Source: Methylococcales bacterium (lineage in GTDB: Bacteria > Pseudomonadota > Gammaproteobacteria > Methylococcales > Methylomonadaceae). From it: a DNA stretch of 14,412 nucleotides. Positions 1 to 6,167 of the stretch are shown piece after piece (the stretch's first letter is position 1; each line of letters opens with the position of its first letter). Location of the stretch: assembly GCA_023134955.1 (NCBI GenBank), contig JAGLUC010000430.1:1-14412 (forward strand), in the 5' to 3' direction. Below the pieces are notes generated by a model, which saw only the letters and a list, made by a program, of their open reading frames with translations, did no database searches and had not been told where the DNA came from. The position numbers and the translations under genes are program-made.

Positions 1-708
1 GAACCTATTTCAGCTAAAACTGCTGTGGTAGATCCGGCTGTTTGCCAACCTGTTTTAGATAAACTGAAACAAAAAAGCTGGTCGTTAGACTATATCTTCA
101 ATACTCATCATCATAGTGACCATATAGGTGCTAATTTAGAATTAAAAGCTGCAACAAACTGTCAAATATTAGCGGCTAAAGCGGATCAACATAGGATTCC
201 TGGGATTGATAAAGCACTTAAAAACGATGATGAGATAACGCTGGGGAAGGAAGTTATCAAAGTTATTGAAACCCCTGGACATACACTGGGACACATTGTT
301 TTCCATTTTTATAATAGCAATAATTTATTTTGTGGCGACACTTTGTTTTCTATGGGTTGTGGTCGTTTATTTGAAGGCTCGGCCGAACAAATGTGGCATT
401 CATTACAGCGATTAAAAGCTTTACCTAAAGAAACAAAAATTTATTGTGCACATGAATATACCCTGGCCAATGGAAACTTTGCTTTAACACTAGAACCTAA
501 AAACCAGGCACTGAAACTACGTATACTGCAAGTTAATCAACTTAGAGCCGACAACAAGCCAACTATTCCAAGCACTTTAGAACAGGAACTGGCAACTAAT
601 CCTTTTCTTAGAGAAGATAGTTTAGAATTACAACAGAGTATTAATAGGGTGGGAAAACCTGCTATAGAGGTTTTTAGACATATCAGGAAATTGAAAGATA
701 GTTTTTAA
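1..708 (+). CDS. gloB: Hydroxyacylglutathione hydrolase (glyoxalase II), 5'-partial
   Basis: Hydrolyses S-lactoylglutathione to lactate and glutathione, the second step of methylglyoxal detoxification in the cytoplasm. The frame is open to the left edge of the window, so the start is missing. Against E. coli GloB (251 residues) about 17 N-terminal residues are lost. Numbering from the GTG codon at position 25, the binuclear metal site is complete: THHHSDH (H28, H30, D32, H33), H86 in TPGHTLGH, the bridging D105 in FCGDTLF and H143 in CAHEYT. The GCGRLFEG stretch is typical of GloB, and the C-terminal glutathione-binding helical region is present through the TAA stop. The GTG at 25 is not the true start because homologous sequence (EPISAKTA) precedes it. 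The next gene is convergent, on the other strand. Confidence 0.95.
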   Translation, partial: EPISAKTAVVDPAVCQPVLDKLKQKSWSLDYIFNTHHHSDHIGANLELKAATNCQILAAKADQHRIPGIDKALKNDDEITLGKEVIKVIETPGHTLGHIVFHFYNSNNLFCGDTLFSMGCGRLFEGSAEQMWHSLQRLKALPKETKIYCAHEYTLANGNFALTLEPKNQALKLRILQVNQLRADNKPTIPSTLEQELATNPFLREDSLELQQSINRVGKPAIEVFRHIRKLKDSF

Positions 709-771
709 GATGGGATAAACTGAAAATAACCATCCTTTAATTTCCTGGATAATGTTAGTGATTTTAAACCT

Positions 772-1353
772 CTATCTCCACCTGTCTCTATTAAAACCAG
801 GATTCCTAATAACGACATATCCTCTAGGGTGTCGTCGGTAATAAGTGTTACCAGCATGAAAATAATCCATTCCGTCCCAGTGTAAGCTAAAGTGGAGTCG
901 AGGTAGTGATAATACTATCGCACCAATGGGACCATCAACAATATGATATTCATTTCGGTATGGGCGATAAAAATAGCCATCAAAAAAGAAATATTCCAAA
1001 TCATTAAAGAACATACGCCTGGAACCATAGGGTAAATAACGTGTATTGTAACCAGGTCTATAGTAATTATGTCTACGACCTGGAGGATTAAATGAGGGTG
1101 TCTGGCGAGTTCTTTTTGTTTTATAAGAGTGCCTTGGACTATCGTAATGACTACGACTAGGGGGATTAAACGAAGATGCCCGCTTAGTACTTCTCGCTTT
1201 AAAAGTTGATTTTTGCTTATGTGTCGAATGAGATGAAGATCTTTGTGATTTTTTTGATGCAGCCCTGTTTACACCAAATCTACTATCTGCGAATATTGTT
1301 TGGCTGATTAACAACAAGATAATGCTGAAAACCACTTTTTTAGAAATATTCAT
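772..1353 (-). CDS. Secreted basic, aromatic-rich protein, DUF6515-like
   Basis: A protein of about 193 residues with unknown function. The frame stays open further upstream, but I start it at the second of two adjacent ATGs (1353 or 1356): AAGGAG at 1361-1366 lies 7 bases before the former and 4 before the latter. This start gives a clear signal peptide (MNISKK, then VVFSIILLLISQTIFA, with likely cleavage before DS), so export to the periplasm or surface is inferred. The middle is very rich in Ser, Arg, Lys, Tyr and Pro and holds two related segments, each beginning SFNPP followed by R, H and Y residues. The C-terminal part matches the pattern I associate with DUF6515: FDGYFYRP, then GPIGAIVLSLPR, then GxxYFHAGNTYYRR and GYVVI. 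The family call rests on motif memory. The gene lies convergent to gloB and is followed upstream by the creD remnant. Confidence 0.7.
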   Translation of the reverse strand: MNISKKVVFSIILLLISQTIFADSRFGVNRAASKKSQRSSSHSTHKQKSTFKARSTKRASSFNPPSRSHYDSPRHSYKTKRTRQTPSFNPPGRRHNYYRPGYNTRYLPYGSRRMFFNDLEYFFFDGYFYRPYRNEYHIVDGPIGAIVLSLPRLHFSLHWDGMDYFHAGNTYYRRHPRGYVVIRNPGFNRDRWR

Positions 1354-1491
1354 CATTATTCTCCTTCCCCACTGAAACCTTAATCGAATATAAAAATGAT
1401 CTAATGCTGCGACTTTTAAGCCATTGCAATAGTTCATTAATATATTCTATTAACAATCCAGGCAATCTTGCAGTTTTTTTAAACCTTAAAG

Positions 1492-2024
1492 CTATTTTCC
1501 TATTATCCTCTCACTCAGCAAACTATTTTCATTACCAATATTACGTGTCATATACATCATAACTGCCAATATCACTAACAATAACACTGTACCACCCATC
1601 AATGCATGATCTTCCAGTTTGAGTAGTGAATACGACATAAAATATAGCCCTGATAATAAAATAGTAATAATTCCTGCCCTCCCTAAACTCCGAATAGCCG
1701 CGTAGGCGTATAAACTAATCAAAGCAATAATAATGACTGCTGCTGAAATATAGGCAATAAAAAATCCACTTTGTTCAGCCATAGATAAGAGGGTTAAATA
1801 AAACATGGATAGTGCCAGACCTATCATGCCGTATTGCACAATATGCAGGCGTTTGCCAATTCCCATCTCAAAAATCAAAAAAGTAATATAGGTTAAGATA
1901 AAAAATAACGAACCATATTTTATCGCGCGTGTTATTTTTGAGTATAAAGATACTGATTCAAACAGGTTTACCCCGCGCTAAAATTCCCAATATTAAAATT
2001 TTCAGTTTCCGCTGTAAAACTATA
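1492..2024 (-). pseudogene. creD: creD remnant (inner membrane protein CreD, C-terminal part)
   Basis: CreD is an inner-membrane protein of the CreBC regulon, normally about 450 residues. Only the last third is present. Reading the minus strand from 1977, the frame gives a pre-helix LYSKITRAIKYG, a first helix SLFFILTYITFLIFE, the family landmark KRLHIVQYGMIGLALSMFYL, then SMAEQSGF, LLKLEDHALMGG and a final helix ending MTRNIG, all in the same order as E. coli CreD. A TAG at 1978-1980 closes this frame. Just across it, the neighbouring frame (1975-2024) reads NFNIGNFSAG, plausibly the preceding CreD residues, so a one-base loss in the run of four G at 1971-1974 would explain the break. That frame stops at TAG 2025-2027 and no large periplasmic domain follows. 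A 128-residue ORF from a TTG at 1878 exists but lacks the first helix, so I treat it as decayed, not functional. Confidence 0.75.
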
Positions 2025-2216
2025 CTAATTAGTGTATTGTGGAAAACCTTTGTTATGTTTCAACCCTAGAAGAATGGATGCTATTGAAGAACAGATAAAT
2101 CATTTCTTTGTGCAAGCATTATAATTTGATTATTTCACGTTAGAACAGGAAGCCATAAATACAGGTATGCTGTGAAATTCCATGTGATTTTGAACTCCAA
2201 AACTTAACTATTAAAT

Positions 2217-2963
2217 ATGTCAAAATTAGCAATTATCGGTGGTACAGGACTTAGCCAAATCAAAGGCTTAAAAATCACTCAAAGCCAATCTATAGAAACA
2301 CCTTTTGGCTCACCTTCTGCCGAATTCATTTGCGGAAATATTAATGAACAAGACATTATTTTTCTTGCTCGCCATGGTAATCCACATCATATTGCGCCTC
2401 ATAAAATAAATTATCGGGCTAATATTTGGGGGCTTAAAAAGCTTGGTGTGACTGAAATTATTGCCGTTGCCGCTGTTGGTGGTATTACCTCAGCAATGGA
2501 GCCTGCTCATATTGCCTTGCCAGATCAAATTATTGATTACAGTTACAGTCGGGAGCATACTTTTTTTGCTGATGATTTAGAAGAAGTAACCCATATTGAT
2601 TTTACTTTCCCTTACACCCCACAATTACGTCAGCGTTTAATCAAAGCGGCTGAAAAACTATCATTAAATATTACATCTACTGCCACCTATGGTTGCACTC
2701 AAGGTCCAAGACTGGAATCAGCCGCAGAAATAACCCGTATGGAACGTGATGGTTGTGATTTAGTTGGTATGACAGGAATGCCAGAAGCAGCTTTAGCTAG
2801 AGAGTTAAATATTGATTATGCATCTGTTGCTGTTGTTGCAAACTGGGCAGCAGGAAAGTCAGACGGTGAAATAACCATGTCTGAAATAGAACACCATTTA
2901 AAAAGTGGGATGAGCAATACACTTAAGCTATTATCTGCATTTTTATCAAACCAATTCGAGTGA
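2217..2963 (+). CDS. S-methyl-5'-thioinosine phosphorylase (MTAP/PNP family)
   Basis: Phosphorolysis of methylthioinosine to hypoxanthine and 5-methylthioribose-1-phosphate, a salvage route for the methylthioadenosine made in polyamine synthesis. The 248-residue protein has the family's phosphate and ribose sites: GGTG at 8-11, ARHG at 51-54, NYRAN at 65-69, TQGPRLES at 161-168 and GMTGMPEAALA at 184-194. It is close to the Pseudomonas aeruginosa enzyme PA3004 in length and motifs. Human MTAP has an Asp-x-Asp pair (D220, D222) that reads adenine; the matching stretch here is N209-W-A211 (ANWAAGKS), which favours a 6-oxopurine. The ATG has no clear Shine-Dalgarno sequence. A TATAAT at 2120-2125 could be a -10 box but lacks a good -35. 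The gene stands alone between minus-strand neighbours. Plain MTA phosphorylase is the main alternative. Confidence 0.88.
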   Translation: MSKLAIIGGTGLSQIKGLKITQSQSIETPFGSPSAEFICGNINEQDIIFLARHGNPHHIAPHKINYRANIWGLKKLGVTEIIAVAAVGGITSAMEPAHIALPDQIIDYSYSREHTFFADDLEEVTHIDFTFPYTPQLRQRLIKAAEKLSLNITSTATYGCTQGPRLESAAEITRMERDGCDLVGMTGMPEAALARELNIDYASVAVVANWAAGKSDGEITMSEIEHHLKSGMSNTLKLLSAFLSNQFE

Positions 2964-3085
2964 CAAAATTGCCACGATAATTTATAAAAGATTAACCTCT
3001 ATATCTGATACAACTGAAAGTTTATTGCGTCTTGTATCTTATTCATTTTTGCTAGAAGAAATTGAGGAGCAGAGCCATTGCTTAA

Positions 3086-3427
3086 TTAACTAAAAAACAC
3101 GCCATGATAAACAAAAAAACCCATTAAAATCACAATAATAACAATTTGTGCAACTCGAACATATTTATTACCTGCCAAAATTGCCTGCATTTCTATACGA
3201 GTAACTTGCTTACCCTGTTTTATAGCCGGATATAAATGATTTTCAATTTCACTGGCTGAGAATAATTTATAAAGCTGATTGATTTGGAAAATTGATTTCC
3301 CAAACAGGATATGTACATCATTGAAAATTATTTGGTTTTTAGGGCAGACAATTTTTGAGCCTATTAGAGGGTAAATTATTACTGTGTTTTGAGTAATTCC
3401 AATTTTTCGACGTAATTGAAATATCAA
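3086..3427 (-). CDS. Hypothetical membrane protein, probably 5'-truncated
   Basis: I do not recognise this protein. The longest start-to-stop frame (113 residues, from a TTG at 3427) ends in one strong hydrophobic helix, VAQIVIIVILMGFFVYHGVFF, after a soluble part with CPKNQIIFNDVHILFGKSIFQI. No Shine-Dalgarno sequence precedes the TTG. The same frame continues upstream without a stop to a TAG at 3494-3496 and adds EFFGHTWHIQIICLFIFTLLIFQ, a likely helix. Beyond the TAG the frame again encodes a hydrophobic helix (IIGIPLIIFSVFCYLLLVLLFWFEN) until a TGA at 3600-3602. This suggests a membrane-protein gene broken by at least one nonsense change, although AT-rich sequence can give hydrophobic frames by chance. 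It lies downstream of the radical SAM gene on the same strand. Confidence 0.4.
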   Translation of the reverse strand: MIFQLRRKIGITQNTVIIYPLIGSKIVCPKNQIIFNDVHILFGKSIFQINQLYKLFSASEIENHLYPAIKQGKQVTRIEMQAILAGNKYVRVAQIVIIVILMGFFVYHGVFFS

Positions 3428-3647
3428 CAGAGTAAAAATAAATAAACATATAATCTGAATGTGCCAGGTATGTCCAAAAAACTCATAAATCCCCTAATTT
3501 TCAAACCAGAATAACAATACCAATAAAAGATAACAAAATACGCTGAATATAATTAATGGAATGCCAATTATATTTGCAAAACCTGGCACATCAAGTGTTC
3601 AAAATAATTGTTTATTTGTTTCCACACTTAACGTGACATAGCCTACG

Positions 3648-3678
3648 AAAAAGGATCCGAAAAAGCGAAAAGGGGATC
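3648..3678 (-). terminator. Weak candidate terminator after the radical SAM gene
   Basis: On the minus strand, 18 bases past the TAA of the radical SAM gene, GATCC (3674-3678) can pair with GGATC (3654-3658) and is followed by CTTTTT. The stem has only 5 base pairs and the loop is 15 bases, so this is suggestive only. Confidence 0.25.
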
Positions 3679-3695
3679 ATGTGCGATAACATTCG

Positions 3696-5306
3696 TTAAT
3701 TAATGGAGCTCGCACCCTGATATGAATTTTTTTCGTCTACGGGCATAATGGTCTGCGAGGCCAAATGATGTTCAATCTGTGTCTTAATGATTTGTCTATA
3801 TTCAAGGAAATGCTCGATCTGCGCGCATACTGTCAGGTAACTTACGACACCTCCTGGATTGTGTCGATACATTAACCATAAATAACGCCAGAACATATAG
3901 CGGGTCTTGCGTTGTATACCCTGCTTAAAGCAGATTGAAATAGCAGCCTTGATATGTTGTTTTCTATCTTTCCAGCTTACTTTTACGTTTGTTTTGAGTT
4001 TCTTTTTCTTGCGCTCTTTGTGACAGGATGCGGTTCCTAACATTCGATAATGTTGATAAGTTCGATCAAGATAACTCTGAGGATCATACAAATCCCAGAA
4101 TGCATTTACATACTCTTCAGCAATTTCTTCGATAGGCCGATTTGGAATAAAGTTTAGTAATGTAATCTGATTCCCATCCCCTGTTTCATCGCCTAATCGG
4201 CCTTCTTTTTTAAGTCGATGCCACAGTGCTGTGTTCGGTAGCGCTTGCAACATACTGAACAGAGCTGTTGGAATTGAAGCATCTTCAGTAAATTGAACAA
4301 TACGGTTGCCAGCACCAGACTTTTCTTCATCAAAGCCGATGATAAAGCCAGCCATCACCCGTAATCCAGAGAGGGTAATTTGATGAATCGAATCTACTAA
4401 TGACTGGTTTAAGTTTTGCGTTTTCTTCATGCCAGCAAGACTTTCTTCATCTGGTGTTTCAATACCGAGAAATACTGTTCCAAAATTAGCAGCAGTCATT
4501 AAGTCCATTAGCTCCTGGTCTTTGGCTAGATCAATTGAAGATTCAGTTCCAAATGAAAATGGATAATTCAGCTTTTCCATCCACGGAACCAACATCCGTA
4601 AAACTTCTTTAACTTTACCTTTATTGCCTATAAAATTATCATCAACTACAAAAATAGTACGCCGCCACCCCATATCATAGAGGTACTGTAGTTCGTCAAT
4701 AAACTGTTGAGGGCTTTTGGTCCGAGGTCGACGACCATAAAGAACAATAATGTCGCAGAACTCGCATAGAAAAGGACAGCCCCGGGAAAATTGTACCGCC
4801 ATTTCGGAGTAGGCATCCAGTTCAAGAAGGTCAAAACGAGGAATGGGCGTTGTTGTGAGGTCGGGTTTTTCCGGCGATCGAAAGGTTCCTGTTTGTTCTC
4901 CATTTGCCAATGCTTCCAGGAATATTGGGATGGTGAATTCACCTTCATCAAGAACCAGATAATCAGCACCAGCTTCCTTGGATTCTTGTGGTAGGGCAGT
5001 TGCATATGGTCCACCAACGACTACTTTTTTACTCCTATTTTTAGCTTCCTGAATTAAGGCTAAAAAATCAGCACTTTGAACAATCATGCCAGAAAGAAGA
5101 ACCAGGTCAGCCCATTCCCAATCTGCTTCTGTAACATCCAAAATGTTTCGATCCACCAATTTGTATTCCCATTCTTTCGGTAGAATTGCAGCCGCAGTAA
5201 TTAGTCCCAAGGGAGGCATTAATACTTTCCTCCCAGCTAACTGTAAGGCCTTTTCAAAAGACCAGTAACTTTTTGGAAAAAGTGGGTATATCATTAGTGC
5301 ATGCAT
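3696..5306 (-). CDS. B12-binding radical SAM protein with DUF4070 C-terminus
   Basis: A 536-residue cytoplasmic enzyme expected to use a [4Fe-4S] cluster, S-adenosylmethionine and probably cobalamin; the substrate is unknown. Residues about 1-150 form a cobalamin-binding-type Rossmann domain (MPPLGLITAAAILP, VVVGGPYAT, LVLDEGE) without the DxHxxG motif, as is usual in this class. The radical SAM core starts near 165 with SRGCPFLCEFCD, giving C177, C181 and C184, and continues with VVDDNFIGN, FLGIETPDEESL and MAGFIIGFD. Residues about 340-470 fit DUF4070 (IPTALFSMLQALPNTALWHRL, then YDPQSYLDRTY). A lysine-rich run (KERKKKKLK) follows near residue 430. Hopanoid C-2 methylase HpnP belongs to this broad group, but I cannot assign that role. 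ATG 5306 has AGGA 9 bases upstream. The gene is monocistronic, downstream of tRNA-Pro. Confidence 0.85.
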   Translation of the reverse strand: MHALMIYPLFPKSYWSFEKALQLAGRKVLMPPLGLITAAAILPKEWEYKLVDRNILDVTEADWEWADLVLLSGMIVQSADFLALIQEAKNRSKKVVVGGPYATALPQESKEAGADYLVLDEGEFTIPIFLEALANGEQTGTFRSPEKPDLTTTPIPRFDLLELDAYSEMAVQFSRGCPFLCEFCDIIVLYGRRPRTKSPQQFIDELQYLYDMGWRRTIFVVDDNFIGNKGKVKEVLRMLVPWMEKLNYPFSFGTESSIDLAKDQELMDLMTAANFGTVFLGIETPDEESLAGMKKTQNLNQSLVDSIHQITLSGLRVMAGFIIGFDEEKSGAGNRIVQFTEDASIPTALFSMLQALPNTALWHRLKKEGRLGDETGDGNQITLLNFIPNRPIEEIAEEYVNAFWDLYDPQSYLDRTYQHYRMLGTASCHKERKKKKLKTNVKVSWKDRKQHIKAAISICFKQGIQRKTRYMFWRYLWLMYRHNPGGVVSYLTVCAQIEHFLEYRQIIKTQIEHHLASQTIMPVDEKNSYQGASSIN

Positions 5307-5400
5307 TGTTGAATATCCTATCAGAATTGGGTCAGTGTAAAATTTATAGCCAATAAAATTAGTCAGTCGTAATAAAAACTAATCAAATCATGTGCTTAAT

Positions 5401-5477
5401 TGGTCGGGACGGCGGGATTCGAACCCACGACCCCTTGTCCCCCAGACAAGTGCGCTACCAAACTGCGCTACGCCCCG
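5401..5477 (-). tRNA. tRNA-Pro (anticodon GGG)
   Basis: A full 77-base cloverleaf on the minus strand. Acceptor arms CGGGGCG and CGTCCCG pair with one G-U, the discriminator is A and CCA is encoded. The anticodon arm is CTTGT, loop CTGGGGG, ACAAG, so positions 34-36 read GGG, decoding CCC and CCU. The T arm contains GGTTCGAATCC. It follows the merR-like gene at the end of the thrS-ihfA cluster, a position I recall from Pseudomonas as well. Confidence 0.97.
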
Positions 5478-5497
5478 ATGTGAATATTTTAACTTGA

Positions 5498-5520
5498 ACG
5501 AGCTAAAGAATTTAGCCCGT
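5498..5520 (-). other. Hairpin between the merR-like gene and tRNA-Pro
   Basis: On the minus strand ACGGGCTAAA pairs with TTTAGCTCGT (10 base pairs, one G-U) around the loop TTC, starting 9 bases after the merR-like stop codon. It is not followed by a U-run (TCAAGTTAAAATATT comes next), so it could be a processing or stabilising hairpin separating the mRNA from the tRNA, or a poor terminator. It fits the idea that tRNA-Pro is transcribed from the upstream operon. Confidence 0.45.
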
Positions 5521-5529
5521 AAATATACT

Positions 5530-5883
5530 TTATTTTAGTAATTCTAAAATATCTTCTAACTCACCAACCATTTGGTGAACTAATTGTTTAGTACGGTTTG
5601 AATCGTTTTTAGCATCATCACTTGCTAAATGTATTCTTGCTCCACCAATGGTGTAACCCTGCTCATAAAGTAATGAACGAATTTGACGAATCATTAATAC
5701 ATCATGTCGTTGATAATAACGACGATTACCACGTCTTTTAACTGGGCTTAAATCTGTAAACTCTTGTTCCCAATAACGTAAGACATGGGGCTTAACACCA
5801 CACAATTCACTTACTTCACCAATAGTAAAATATCTTTTTGCTGGTATCGCTGGTAATTCGTTATTATTACTAGGCTCCAGCAT
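5530..5883 (-). CDS. MerR-family transcriptional regulator
   Basis: A short (117-residue) DNA-binding protein. A winged helix-turn-helix of the MerR type lies at residues 18-85: YFTIGEVSELCGVKPHVLRYWEQEF, then RRGNRRYYQRHDVLMIRQIRSLL and YEQGYTIGGAR. The C-terminus is a brief helix (VHQMVGELEDILELL) that could dimerise, and there is no Cys-rich metal or large effector domain, so the inducer is unknown. The ATG overlaps the 3' end of ihfA by 14 bases (5870-5883), implying translational coupling. A MerR-type gene directly after ihfA is a conserved arrangement in gammaproteobacteria such as Pseudomonas. Confidence 0.9.
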   Translation of the reverse strand: MLEPSNNNELPAIPAKRYFTIGEVSELCGVKPHVLRYWEQEFTDLSPVKRRGNRRYYQRHDVLMIRQIRSLLYEQGYTIGGARIHLASDDAKNDSNRTKQLVHQMVGELEDILELLK

Positions 5884-6163
5884 ATTGTTCTACTCTGGCT
5901 TTTAATTTTTGACCCGATCTAAAAGTGACTACTCGACGGGCAGAAATAGGAATTTCTTCACCTGTTTTAGGGTTTCTACCTGGACGACTAGCTTTATCTC
6001 TCAATTCAAATTTGCCAAATCCTGAAATTTTTACTTGCTCACCATTCTCTAAAGAAGTTTTTATTTCTTCAAAGAAAAATTCAACCATTTCTTTTGCTTC
6101 ACGTTTATTTAATCCTAGATCATCAAATAATCTTTCAGCAAAATCAGCTTTTGTTAATGCCAT
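5870..6163 (-). CDS. ihfA: Integration host factor, alpha subunit
   Basis: One half of the IHF heterodimer that bends DNA sharply at specific sites in replication, recombination and transcription. The 97-residue protein opens MALTKADFAERLFDDLGL and carries the HU/IHF signature GFGKFELRDKASRPGRNPKTG at 48-68, with the intercalating proline at 65, followed by the beta arm IPISARRVVTFR. IHF-alpha, not HU or IHF-beta, is indicated by the sequence and by the position just after pheT. Its ATG lies 4 bases past the pheT stop; GAGG about 10 bases upstream, inside the end of pheT, serves as the ribosome site. It overlaps the next gene. Confidence 0.97.
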   Translation of the reverse strand: MALTKADFAERLFDDLGLNKREAKEMVEFFFEEIKTSLENGEQVKISGFGKFELRDKASRPGRNPKTGEEIPISARRVVTFRSGQKLKARVEQYAGA

Positions 6164-6167
6164 TCAA

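Noticed and set aside
708..740. Possible terminator after gloB (AAGATGG paired with CCATCCTT).
   Set aside because: The stem needs a bulge, the loop is about 16 bases and the tail TTTAATTT is poor, so it is too weak to list.
3007..3050. Possible terminator after the phosphorylase gene (GATACAA with TTGTATC, then TTATTCATTTTT).
   Set aside because: The stem is AT-rich and the loop is 18 bases long; such pairs are common by chance here.
4646..5017. Open frame of 123 residues inside the radical SAM gene.
   Set aside because: It is on the same strand but out of frame with a well-supported protein; it is a shadow frame.
5358..5383. ATTAGT/ACTAAT hairpin downstream of tRNA-Pro.
   Set aside because: Only 6 AT-rich pairs with a 14-base loop, and no good U-run follows.
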